From the NCBI GenBank assembly GCA_022703115.1, contig JAKLEK010000030.1:1-11992 (forward strand): 11,992 nt of DNA, written 5' to 3'. The notes beneath the pieces are model-generated. The model saw nothing but the letters and a program-made list of their open reading frames with translations. It did no database searches and was not told the DNA's origin. Source of the DNA: Elusimicrobiota bacterium (GTDB lineage: Bacteria; Elusimicrobiota; Elusimicrobia; Elusimicrobiales; UBA9959). Below are positions 1-8,805 of this stretch, piece by piece; position 1 is the stretch's first letter; the number at the start of each line of letters is the position of its first letter. The position numbers and the translations under genes are program-made.

Positions 1-245
1 ACCAGGATGGGCGCGATCGCCATCACCATGTGGAAGTGGGCCACGACGAACATCGTGTCGGACAGCGGCAGGTCGATCGTGACGTTGCCGAGGAACAGTC
101 CCGTCAGGCCGCCGTTGATGAAAGTGAAGATGAATCCGATCGCGAACAGCATCGGCACCGTCAGGTGGATGTTGCCTCGCCACAGCGTGAGCACCCAGTT
201 GTAGACCTTGATGGCGGTCGGGATCGCGATGATCAGCGTGGTCGT
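1..245 (-). CDS. ctaD: Heme-copper oxidase subunit I (CtaD/Cox1) fragment, fused in frame to the ATPase and cut by the window edge
   Basis: This is the same reading frame as the ATPase, but these 81 codons encode aa3-type cytochrome c oxidase subunit I. IIAIPTAIKVYNW matches helix VIII with the K-pathway lysine. GFIFTFINGGLTGLFLGN matches the following helix. DLPLSDTMFVVAHFHMVM is the helix X signature, whose two histidines ligate the high-spin heme and the low-spin heme. The fragment begins in mid-helix, so it lacks the earlier helices with the CuB ligands and cannot be an oxidase by itself. All 11 Ile codons are ATC, the single Arg is CGA, and ACG dominates Thr; the ATPase part and the other genes here mix in ATA and AGG. 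Either the contig is chimeric or a recombination fused two genes. Family identity is near certain; biological reality of the join is doubtful. Confidence 0.85.
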
Positions 246-2714
246 CGCGACGGTGCGGGCCTCCTCCACGGGGGCTCCGTGCAGCAGGGCGTATTCGAAC
301 AGGCCGAAGACGCCGGCGGCCAGGAACAGTCCGACATAGAGCGTACGGAACAGGATATCCCCGGTCATGATCGGCAAAGACGGCGGCTGGGGCGGCCTTT
401 GCATCAGCCCCGGCTCCCTGGGTTCGAAGGCCATGGCCAGGCCCAGGAAGACCGCGGTCGTAAGGTTTATCCAGAGGATCTGGACCGGCAGAATGGGCAG
501 CTCGATCCCCAGGAAAATGGCCAGCATTATGGCCAGGCCTTCGGCCAGGTTGGTGGGCAGTACCCAGACGATGAACTTCTTCAGATTGTCGTAGACGCAG
601 CGCCCCTCCTCTACGGCCGCCACAATCGAGGCGAAGTTGTCGTCCGTGAGGACCATGTCGGCCGCTTCCTTGGACACCTCCGTTCCGGTTATTCCCATGG
701 CGATGCCGATGTTCGCCTGCTTCAGGGCGGGGGCGTCGTTCACCCCGTCGCCCGTCATCGCCACCACGGCGCCGCCGGCCTGCAGGGCCTTCACCAGGCG
801 CAGCTTCTGCTCCGGGGTCACCCTGGCGAAGACCGATCCGCGCGCCGCCGCCTCCGCGAAATCCGTGTCGTCCATGGCTTCGAGCTGTTTTCCGGAGAAG
901 GAGACGAGCGCGCCGCCCCCCGGCCCGCCGATGCCGAGCCGTTCCGCTATGACCGAGGCCGTCAGAGCGTGGTCTCCGGTTATCATCTTTACCGCGATGC
1001 CCGCCGTCCGGCAGCTGGCGACCGCGGCGATGGCCTCCTCGCGTGGCGGGTCTATCATGCCCTGCAGTCCGAGGAAGTCCATCCCGGCCAGGTCTTCGTG
1101 TCCGACCGAAGTCTTGGCCTCCGGGAACTCTTTGCGCGCGAACGCCAGGACCCGGAGTCCTCTCGCGGCCATCTCCTCCGCGCGGGACATGGCGGCGTCC
1201 CTCTCCGGGGAAGGGGCGCAGCGTTCCAGCACACGTTCGACCGAGCCTTTCATGAAGATAAGGCGCGGGGCGCCGGGGCCTCCGTCGTGCAGAGTGGCCA
1301 TATACTGGTGTTCGGACTCGAACGGAAGGGTGTCTATACGCCGCGCCAATGGCCCCAGCGTTCCTTCGGTTATGCCGGCCTTCCCGGCGGAAGCTATCAG
1401 CGCTCCCTCGGTAGGGTCGCCCTCGACCCCGAATACGCCGTTCTTTTCCGTGATCCTGGCGGTGTTGCAGAGAAGTCCCGCCGTCAGGCAGTCCCTGAGA
1501 GGCTTAACCTCCAGCGGGGAGACCGTCCGCCCGTCCGAACTGAATTCGCCTGCCGGCCGGTAGCCGGTCCCGCCGACGGCATATTCCCTGCCTCCGGCGC
1601 GCACCGACTGTACGGTCATCTGGTTCTCCGTAAGCGTGCCGGTCTTGTCCGAGCAGATGACCATGGTGCTGCCCAGGGTCTCCACCGCCGGGAGTTTGCG
1701 GATGATGGCCCGTCGCGCGGCCATGCGGGAGACGCCGATAGCCAGGGTAATGGTCACCGCGGCCGGCAGTCCCTCCGGGATCAGCCCCACGGCCAGCGCC
1801 ACCGCGGCCATGAAGGTTTCCACCGTGGGCCTGCCGCGCAGGACTCCGACGAGGAACGTCAGTACGGCCATAGCGAGTATGGCGTAGAGCATCAAGTGGC
1901 TGAAGCGTTCGATCTTGCGGGTGAGCGGAGTGGCCAGGTCCTCGGCGGATGAGATCATGTCCGATATGCGGCCGACCTCGGTGCGGTCTCCGGTCGCCAC
2001 GACCACGCCTTCCCCCTGCCCGTAGGTCGCCAGTGAAGAGGTGAACGCCATGTCGGAGCGGTCCGCCAGGGCCGCGCCCAGGTCTATGGTTCCGGCCGTT
2101 TTAGGGACGGGGAGTGATTCCCCGGTCAGGGCGGACTCGTTTACGCGGAGCTCCCGCGTCTTCAGCAGGCGCATGTCCGCCGGGACCTTGTCCCCCGAGG
2201 CGATGATCGCTATGTCGCCCGGGACCAGTTCCGTGGAAGGCAGGACGATCTGCGCTCCGCCGCGGCGCACCGTGCTCTGCGTCGTCATGGAACGCGAGAG
2301 CGCTTCCAGCGCCTTCAGGGCCTTGGCTTCCTGCAGGAACCCGACCACGGCGTTTATGATGACCACCGCCGCTATGACCGTTCCGTCCACCCATTCCTTG
2401 AGGACGAACGTTATCAGGGCGGAGGCCAGCAGAATGTAGATGAGCGGCTGGTGGAACTGCAGTAGAAAGCGGAGCCAGGCCGGCTTGCCCTTACGCGGAG
2501 TCAGCGCGTTGCGCCCGAATATTTCCCTGCGGCGTACGGCCTCCTCCGGGCTCAGACCCAGAGAGGCGTCGACGCCCAGCTTTTCCAGCACGGTTCCCGC
2601 TTCAAGCGCGTGCCACCCTTTCTCCGTCAGGATCTCCCTTCCGATGTGGGCGCCGGCGGAAATGTTCCCGCTCTTCGGTCCACCGGCCCCGGCGGTAGTT
2701 CCAGTCGCTGTCAT
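1..2714 (-). CDS. Type II P-type cation-transporting ATPase, C-terminus replaced in frame by a cytochrome oxidase subunit I segment; open at window edge
   Basis: ATP-driven cation pump of the inner membrane. Residues 1 to about 823 are ATPase. Visible motifs are the actuator TGES at 197-200, PEGLP in M4 at 313-317, the phosphorylation site DKTGTLT with Asp356, TGDGVNDAP at 654-662, and a late WINLTTAVFLGLAMAFEP (M6). M7 follows, and then the sequence stops being ATPase just after EEARTVA, where M8-M10 should come. M6 lacks the acidic residue of the calcium-pump NLVTDG motif, so this resembles the Pma1-like bacterial group more than true Ca2+ pumps; the ion is unknown. The ATG at 2712-2714 has GGAGG at 2719-2723 (4-base spacer), and the nearby upstream ATG meets an immediate stop. 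A TATAAT lies upstream on this strand. The frame shows no stop from 2714 to base 1. From codon 824 onward the sequence is oxidase, described separately. Confidence 0.9.
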   Translation of the reverse strand, partial: MTATGTTAGAGGPKSGNISAGAHIGREILTEKGWHALEAGTVLEKLGVDASLGLSPEEAVRRREIFGRNALTPRKGKPAWLRFLLQFHQPLIYILLASALITFVLKEWVDGTVIAAVVIINAVVGFLQEAKALKALEALSRSMTTQSTVRRGGAQIVLPSTELVPGDIAIIASGDKVPADMRLLKTRELRVNESALTGESLPVPKTAGTIDLGAALADRSDMAFTSSLATYGQGEGVVVATGDRTEVGRISDMISSAEDLATPLTRKIERFSHLMLYAILAMAVLTFLVGVLRGRPTVETFMAAVALAVGLIPEGLPAAVTITLAIGVSRMAARRAIIRKLPAVETLGSTMVICSDKTGTLTENQMTVQSVRAGGREYAVGGTGYRPAGEFSSDGRTVSPLEVKPLRDCLTAGLLCNTARITEKNGVFGVEGDPTEGALIASAGKAGITEGTLGPLARRIDTLPFESEHQYMATLHDGGPGAPRLIFMKGSVERVLERCAPSPERDAAMSRAEEMAARGLRVLAFARKEFPEAKTSVGHEDLAGMDFLGLQGMIDPPREEAIAAVASCRTAGIAVKMITGDHALTASVIAERLGIGGPGGGALVSFSGKQLEAMDDTDFAEAAARGSVFARVTPEQKLRLVKALQAGGAVVAMTGDGVNDAPALKQANIGIAMGITGTEVSKEAADMVLTDDNFASIVAAVEEGRCVYDNLKKFIVWVLPTNLAEGLAIMLAIFLGIELPILPVQILWINLTTAVFLGLAMAFEPREPGLMQRPPQPPSLPIMTGDILFRTLYVGLFLAAGVFGLFEYALLHGAPVEEARTVATTTLIIAIPTAIKVYNWVLTLWRGNIHLTVPMLFAIGFIFTFINGGLTGLFLGNVTIDLPLSDTMFVVAHFHMVMAIAPIL

Positions 2715-2807
2715 ACGGCCTCCATTGAACCTTTGCGCCGGAAGTCGGGTTCCCGGCGGAGAAAATATAACTTTCGGACGCTTGCGCCGCGGTCCGGGCA
2801 CGCGGAG

Positions 2808-2813
2808 ATTATA
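2808..2813 (-). promoter_or_regulatory. Candidate -10 box for the ATPase gene
   Basis: A perfect TATAAT reads on the minus strand about 95 bases before the ATPase start. No good -35 sits at 16-18 bases; the nearest partial match is GTGACC at a 19-base spacer. It lies in the 192-base gap divergent from the gene at 2907. Confidence 0.35.
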
Positions 2814-2906
2814 CAACTTGTCCGCCTTTCCAGGTCACGCTCCGCTTTCCTCATTCGCCGCGGTTTTTTGTATCATAAGGCGGTAATTGGAAAGAAGGGG
2901 GGGGAT

Positions 2907-3653
2907 ATGCTTAAACGGATGATATATTCCGCCGCGGCCGTCGCGGCGTTATGGACCGTTCTGGCCGGGATGGCTTCCCGCGGCCGCGCCGCCGGCGGCT
3001 GGCCCGGGAACATGGTCTTTTTTTTCTTCGCGGCGTTCGCCCTCGCCGTAGGCGCCGCCTTTTACTTTTCCTGGAAGAGAAAAAAGGACCTCGAACAGCT
3101 GGCGCTCTCGTCCGGCCTGGCCTTCGACCCCGACGCGCTCGCTCTCCCCGATACTGGCCGGCTCGGGCTGGAACTCTTCACGCACGGCCATTCCAGGAAA
3201 GCGAGGAACCTCTTCGTTTCTTCAGGCGCCGGAGCGGAGAACATATATTTATTCGACCATACCTACGTCACCGGCTCGGGAAAGAACAGGCATACCCACA
3301 GCTTCACTCCGGCCCTGTTCAGATTCCCCGGCGCGGGCTTCCCCCTGTTCGAGCTCCGTCCGGAGAACCTGCTGGACCAGATCGGAGAGATGGTCGGCTT
3401 CAGGGACATCGACATTGATGGATTCCCGGTGTTTTCCGATAAATACAGGCTGACCGGGCCGGACGAGGCGGCCGTGCGGGCCTTCTTCTCGCCCGCTGCC
3501 GTAAGCTGGCTGGAACTTAATCCCGGCTGGCGCATACAGGCGGCCGGCGACTATATGGCCGTTTTCAAAAAGAAGGGGCTGGTTCCGGCCGCCGACTATC
3601 TGTCATACATCGAGGAGACTAGGAACCTTGCCGCCTCTATAACTCGGAAATGA
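2907..3653 (+). CDS. Membrane-anchored protein of unknown function, 248 aa
   Basis: I do not recognise a characterised family. The N-terminus has a hydrophobic segment at about residues 5-22 and a second, Phe-rich one at about 34-52, ending in a positive SWKRKK patch. A soluble domain of about 195 residues follows. It contains FDHTYVTGSGKNRHTHSF, a pattern seen in hypothetical proteins that pair a Phe-Asp-x-x-Tyr strand with a conserved Leu-x-Pro-Glu strand (here FELRPENL) and then a GFRDIDIDGFPVFSDKY stretch. The positive patch suggests that the soluble domain is cytoplasmic. The start at 2907 was chosen over an open frame extending to 2610 because AGAAGG precedes it by 8 bases and a hydrophobic N-terminus follows at once. 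A run of eight G (2897-2904) lies between that site and the ATG. A possible terminator follows the stop codon. Confidence 0.75.
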   Translation: MLKRMIYSAAAVAALWTVLAGMASRGRAAGGWPGNMVFFFFAAFALAVGAAFYFSWKRKKDLEQLALSSGLAFDPDALALPDTGRLGLELFTHGHSRKARNLFVSSGAGAENIYLFDHTYVTGSGKNRHTHSFTPALFRFPGAGFPLFELRPENLLDQIGEMVGFRDIDIDGFPVFSDKYRLTGPDEAAVRAFFSPAAVSWLELNPGWRIQAAGDYMAVFKKKGLVPAADYLSYIEETRNLAASITRK

Positions 3654-3655
3654 CG

Positions 3656-3692
3656 CGCGCGGCGTCCGGGGAAGCGGGGCCGGCGCGGTTTT
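3656..3692 (+). terminator. Candidate intrinsic terminator after the 2907 gene
   Basis: CGCGCGGC at 3656-3663 can pair with GCCGGCGCG at 3679-3687 with one bulged base, followed by TTTT at 3689-3692. The loop is long and the T tract short, so it may be weak. It sits immediately before the ribosome binding site of the next gene and could instead act as an attenuator. Confidence 0.3.
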
Positions 3693-3713
3693 ATAAGGAG
3701 AACTTACGGTACT

Positions 3714-4490
3714 ATGGCCACGAAATGTCCTAATTGCGGTTTTGAGGCGCCGGAAGGCGCCGCTGAATGTCCGAAATGCCAGATCATCTTCGGGAAATGG
3801 ATCGAGCGCGAGGAGCGAATGGCGGCTCCGGCCATGGAAGGGGGAATGGAGGCGGCTCCGGCGCCGGCTTCTTCCCTGCCCTGGGTGATCGGCGCGGCGC
3901 TGATAGCCGGCGCGGCCGGCTGGTATTTCCTGAAGCCGGACCCGGGCCTTCCGGTGCAGGCGCCGGAAGCGCAGACCGAAGAATCCTCTCCGGGCGGGAC
4001 CCAGGAGGCTGGAGAAGCTGCCGGGGAAGAGGCTGGAACGTCCGGCGATGAGGCCTCCGCCCCGGTCATAGAGAACCCGTGGAAATTCGAGGGCGCGGTC
4101 AAGGATGTGGTGCGCGGCACGCCCGTGCAGGGCGCCAGGCTCGTCTTCTCCAGCCCGCGCGAGAAGGATACGTTCACGGCGGAGACCGACTTCTCCGGCC
4201 GCTACTCCCTGGACCTAAAGCCGCTGGAGAAAGGCGGCTATGAGGTCTCCATCACCCATCCGGACTATGGCGGCCAGTGGTACGACGCCAGGATACTGGA
4301 GCGCCCGAAGAGGGACCGCTACAGGCTGAGCGAACAGGTGCAGTTCAGGTCCGCCTACGAATGGTCCCGCCACGTCGGCAGGGAGAACGGCGTATCCGCC
4401 TACGATTTCGCCATTTATCCGAACAACCTGAGCGAGGACGAGCGGCGGGAGCAGTTCGACGCCATTTCCGGGGGCCCGGCCCGGGACTGA
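3714..4490 (+). CDS. Zinc-ribbon, single-pass membrane protein with carboxypeptidase-regulatory-like domain
   Basis: A 258-residue three-part protein. Residues 5-22 form a compact zinc ribbon with C5xxC8 and C19xxC22. A membrane helix spans about 54-72 (PWVIGAALIAGAAGWYFL). An acidic, Ala/Pro/Gly-rich linker of about 50 residues follows. Residues about 122-205 look like a carboxypeptidase-regulatory/transthyretin-type beta sandwich: WKFEGAVKDVVRGTPVQGA, then FSGRYSLDL, then YEVSITHPDY. Zinc ribbon inside and beta domain outside is the likely topology (inference). The function is unknown; such folds often mediate binding. AAGGAG at 3695-3700 lies 13 bases from the ATG, longer than usual, and no other in-frame start fits better. 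It runs in the same direction as the 2907 gene, 60 bases away, so co-transcription is possible. It is convergent with the nitroreductase. Confidence 0.8.
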   Translation: MATKCPNCGFEAPEGAAECPKCQIIFGKWIEREERMAAPAMEGGMEAAPAPASSLPWVIGAALIAGAAGWYFLKPDPGLPVQAPEAQTEESSPGGTQEAGEAAGEEAGTSGDEASAPVIENPWKFEGAVKDVVRGTPVQGARLVFSSPREKDTFTAETDFSGRYSLDLKPLEKGGYEVSITHPDYGGQWYDARILERPKRDRYRLSEQVQFRSAYEWSRHVGRENGVSAYDFAIYPNNLSEDERREQFDAISGGPARD

Positions 4491-4542
4491 GCCCGTGCTT
4501 TCATGGGGCGGAAGTATATAACGGCCGTGCCGCTTGCCGCCG

Positions 4543-5436
4543 TCAGAGGTATTCGACCGAGGCGAACCTGCGGCGGACCCCGTTCCTGAACTTCACGGCC
4601 GGGTGGCCGAGTATCATGGCTATGGACGCGAAATTATCCTTGGGCAGGCCCCATTTCCGCTTCAGGGCCGCGCTGCCGCGCATCGCCGGCGGCAGGGTCC
4701 CGATTATGCAGCTGCCCAGCCCTAGCGCCTCGGCCGCTATCGAAGCGTAACTGCAGGCTATGACCGGGTCGGTGGTCTCCTTCATGGGGTAATGGAAGAT
4801 CAGGACGCAGGGCGCGTCATAGAACAGCAGGTCCCTGCCGTTCTCCCGGGCCTTTATTATCTCCTCTACTATCGGCAGAACGAACCTCTTCATCAGCGCG
4901 GTCTCGGTCCTGCTCATCATCAGGCGCAGGACGAGCGAACCGATGGGCGTGCCCAGGAACCGCCACTTCCTGAAGGCAGCGCAGAGGTCGCCGGCCAGTT
5001 CCCTTACTTTTTCCTTCCCGTTTATCACCACGACCCCCACGGGAGAAGGCGGGAAGCCCATAGGCGCCGTGGACGCCATGGCGAGCAGGCGCTCGATGAG
5101 ATCTTTTTCCACCGGCCGGTCCTCGTAGCGCCGGGTGCTCCGGCGGGCCTGCAGCAGCCCTTCCAGCGCCCCGGCCCCGGCCCGCGCCGAAAGCGGCGGC
5201 AGGGGGAAGGCGTCGCCCGGCGCCAGTCCCCGCCCTGTCGCCGATACGGCGCCGGTCGGACAGACCGCCATGCAGTGCCCGCAGGCTATGCAGCCGAAAT
5301 CCCCGGCCGCCTTAACGGCGGGCTTTCCGTCCTCCATCTTCAGCGTCTCCGTGGAACAGATAGCGGCGCAGGCGCCGCAGACGGAGCATCTGGAACTGTC
5401 TATCGCCGGCGAGCCCCATTCCATATCTTCGTTCAT
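4543..5436 (-). CDS. Nitroreductase-family flavoprotein with N-terminal 2[4Fe-4S] ferredoxin domain
   Basis: A 297-residue fusion, presumably cytoplasmic. The N-terminus carries two [4Fe-4S] cysteine sets, C17xxC20xxC23xxxC27 and C49xxC52xxC55xxxC59P. The nitroreductase fold then begins with LLQARRSTRRYEDRPVEKD (about 93-111), the usual FMN-phosphate-binding start, and continues with ASTAPMGFPPSPVGVVVI and a late SYASIAAEALGLGSCIIG that packs at the flavin. In this known architecture the ferredoxin passes electrons to FMN for reduction of an undefined organic acceptor. The substrate cannot be read from the sequence. The ATG has AAGG 7 bases upstream and a good promoter further up (5492-5520). 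It is a single-gene unit, divergent from the DUF3738-like gene and convergent with the zinc-ribbon gene. Confidence 0.93.
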   Translation of the reverse strand: MNEDMEWGSPAIDSSRCSVCGACAAICSTETLKMEDGKPAVKAAGDFGCIACGHCMAVCPTGAVSATGRGLAPGDAFPLPPLSARAGAGALEGLLQARRSTRRYEDRPVEKDLIERLLAMASTAPMGFPPSPVGVVVINGKEKVRELAGDLCAAFRKWRFLGTPIGSLVLRLMMSRTETALMKRFVLPIVEEIIKARENGRDLLFYDAPCVLIFHYPMKETTDPVIACSYASIAAEALGLGSCIIGTLPPAMRGSAALKRKWGLPKDNFASIAMILGHPAVKFRNGVRRRFASVEYL

Positions 5437-5491
5437 GTTTTTACCTTGCCTTCAGCGGGGTTCGGATCGCGCAGGGTGCCCGCACTTGTTC

Positions 5492-5520
5492 ATTATACCC
5501 CTGAGACGGCGTCATGGCAA
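5492..5520 (-). promoter_or_regulatory. Sigma70-type promoter for the nitroreductase gene
   Basis: On the minus strand TTGCCA (5515-5520) and a perfect TATAAT (5492-5497) are separated by 17 bases. Initiation near 5485 would give an untranslated leader of about 50 bases. This is the best promoter match in the window. Confidence 0.65.
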
Positions 5521-5551
5521 ATCCCGCGCCGCCGGCTGGGCCTTTGGACCC

Positions 5552-5580
5552 TTGTCCCGCGGCAAGAGCGGAAGTACGAT
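5552..5580 (+). promoter_or_regulatory. Candidate promoter for the DUF3738-like gene
   Basis: TTGTCC (5552-5557) and TACGAT (5575-5580) are 17 bases apart, each with four of six consensus bases, and 73 bases before the start codon. Confidence 0.35.
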
Positions 5581-5652
5581 ATTTCAGGTCGCGACTCGTG
5601 TCCGATGGGATGAAGGCGCGGGCGGACCGCTGCCGGAGAACGGAGGCGTATC

Positions 5653-6414
5653 ATGAAACTAGCGACGTCCGTGGCCGCGCTGATATTCGCGGCGCTGTCC
5701 TGTCGCGCGCATGCCGGATGCGGCGCCGATAAGGTCCCTTCCATGCCGCAAGCCCTGGCGTCCGCCTGGATCGTCCTTTCGAGCGACACCGAAAGGTCGG
5801 GGAGCATGATCAGTAATTGCAAGGATGAAGGGATTTATCTGGGCCTTAATGTGCCGCTGCTGAGCGTGCTGGCCTCCGCGTACGGATATGATATCCATCC
5901 GGTGCGCGTAGCGTATACGGGAGGGATCGATCGTAATGCCCGTTATAATTACGAGGTCAGGGCCGGCACGGGCCGCGCCGCGCAGGCCGGGGCTTTATGG
6001 AGAAGCCTGGCTGAGGCGTCTTTGCCGGTCCGCGTCGAGAGCGCGGCGGAAGAGAGGGAAGTCTGGGTCCTTACCAGGACAGCTGAAAAGCCCGGCCTCA
6101 GACGGATCGTAGGGCATTCCCAGGATTCCAGATACTCGTTCAGGCCCGATAAAGGCGAGTTCGCGGCCGAAGACCTGCGCTTCGACGGGGTTTTCGCCAG
6201 GAAGCTGGAATACATCCTCGATGAACCTGTGGAGGATGAAACCGGCCTTTCAGGGAATTGGAGGCTGGAACTGCATTGGACCCCCGGCGATAGGTCGGCT
6301 TTGTTCGCCGCGCTGCGGGAGCAGGCGGGCCTGCGCCTGGAAAAGGCGCGCCGGACCATCGAAATATTCCACGTGAACGCTTTTCAAAAGCCTCCGGCCG
6401 CCCCTGATAAATAG
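5653..6414 (+). CDS. Exported DUF3738 (TIGR03435-like) protein
   Basis: A 253-residue protein with a typical signal peptide, MKLATSVAALIFAALSC up to a likely cleavage after RAHA at about residue 21. The mature part follows the layout of the DUF3738/TIGR03435 family. It shows a LNVPLLSVLASAYGY segment, then RYNYEVRAG, then a LAEASLPVRVESAAEEREVWVL strand. The C-terminus is VEDETGLSGNWRLELHW followed by LFAALREQAGLRLEKARRTI. The family is frequent in Acidobacteriota and has no established biochemical role. GGAGG at 5642-5646 lies 6 bases from the ATG. The gene stands alone here, with none of the BlaR1-type peptidase genes that can accompany this family. Assignment rests on remembered family patterns, not an alignment. 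Confidence 0.75.
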   Translation: MKLATSVAALIFAALSCRAHAGCGADKVPSMPQALASAWIVLSSDTERSGSMISNCKDEGIYLGLNVPLLSVLASAYGYDIHPVRVAYTGGIDRNARYNYEVRAGTGRAAQAGALWRSLAEASLPVRVESAAEEREVWVLTRTAEKPGLRRIVGHSQDSRYSFRPDKGEFAAEDLRFDGVFARKLEYILDEPVEDETGLSGNWRLELHWTPGDRSALFAALREQAGLRLEKARRTIEIFHVNAFQKPPAAPDK

Positions 6415-6452
6415 CGGCGGCCGGTCAGGCGCGGTCATATGGAAGCCCGGAG

Positions 6453-8321
<1,869 letters not shown>

Positions 8322-8436
8322 GATAGCGCCTCCTTAGATATATCGTCCGCATCCGTCCCTGAGAAGCGCGGCGCCCGGCGGGGTCCTCTCCGTCGGTTCC
8401 CAGGCTGTTCCCGCCCCCTAGTCGGAGACTATAAGA

Positions 8437-8506
8437 GCGGCCCGCCGCGCGGGCGGCCGCCGGCGTCCGGCCATGGAAGCGCGGAGCGCTTTCCGCCTGG
8501 GCCGGA
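8437..8506. repeat. GC-rich inverted repeats
   Basis: GCGGCC (8437-8442) and GGCCGC (8455-8460) form one imperfect hairpin. TCCGGCC (8466-8472) and GGCCGGA (8500-8506) bracket an inner imperfect pair, GGAAGCGC with GCGCTTTCC. No T tract follows on either strand, so a standard intrinsic terminator is not supported. They lie downstream of the possible small ORF at 8523-8741. Confidence 0.4.
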
Positions 8507-8522
8507 CTGGAAAGCGGGGGTC

Positions 8523-8741
8523 CTAGATCGGGGTCTTCTTTCTGCCCTGGTGCGGGACCGATATCCGCTCCGGGCGATATCTGCCCGGGACGCGGCTCGA
8601 GCCGGGCGTACCCGGGCGCTTGGCGCGGCCGATAAGGGACGCGGACGGAACTTCGGTATGTTCTGCGGAACGGGCCGACATTGCGCTTTCTCCGGGAAGT
8701 ATTAGCGGATCGTCAGTAAAAGCGGCGCGGATTACATTCAA
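8523..8741 (-). CDS. Possible small hypothetical protein (52-72 aa)
   Basis: An open frame with codon use like the neighbouring genes. It starts either at a TTG (8739-8741, 72 residues) or, more plausibly, at an internal ATG with GGGAG about 8 bases upstream, giving 52 residues beginning MSARSAEHTEVPS. The product is basic and Arg/Pro-rich, ends RKKTPI, and has no membrane segment or recognised motif. It could equally be a chance frame in GC-rich DNA. Confidence 0.3.
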   Translation of the reverse strand: MNVIRAAFTDDPLILPGESAMSARSAEHTEVPSASLIGRAKRPGTPGSSRVPGRYRPERISVPHQGRKKTPI

Positions 8742-8775
8742 ACACTTTCCGGCCTTCTTTGCAAATCCTCATCGT

Positions 8776-8805
8776 GAGCTCTCTTTGACCCGCCGAGCTC
8801 TCTTT
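8776..8805 (+). repeat. 11-bp direct repeat within the ABC-F promoter region
   Basis: GAGCTCTCTTT occurs exactly at 8776-8786 and 8795-8805, a 19-bp period of nearly two helical turns. The first copy overlaps the candidate -35 and the second fills the spacer, and each contains the palindrome GAGCTC. The layout suits an operator for a tandem-binding regulator (inference). Confidence 0.5.

Noticed and set aside
30..1952. 640-residue plus-strand open frame
   Set aside because: It is in exact antisense codon register with the P-type ATPase, lacks domain motifs and is Arg/Gly/His-rich; it is a GC-driven shadow.
2610..2906. Upstream in-frame extension of the 2907 gene
   Set aside because: It overlaps the ATPase start and promoter region, its translation is Arg/Ser/Pro-rich with no motif, and the 2907 ATG has a ribosome binding site and a hydrophobic N-terminus directly after it.
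8437..8506. GC-rich hairpins as intrinsic terminators
   Set aside because: No T tract on either strand, so they are listed only as inverted repeats.
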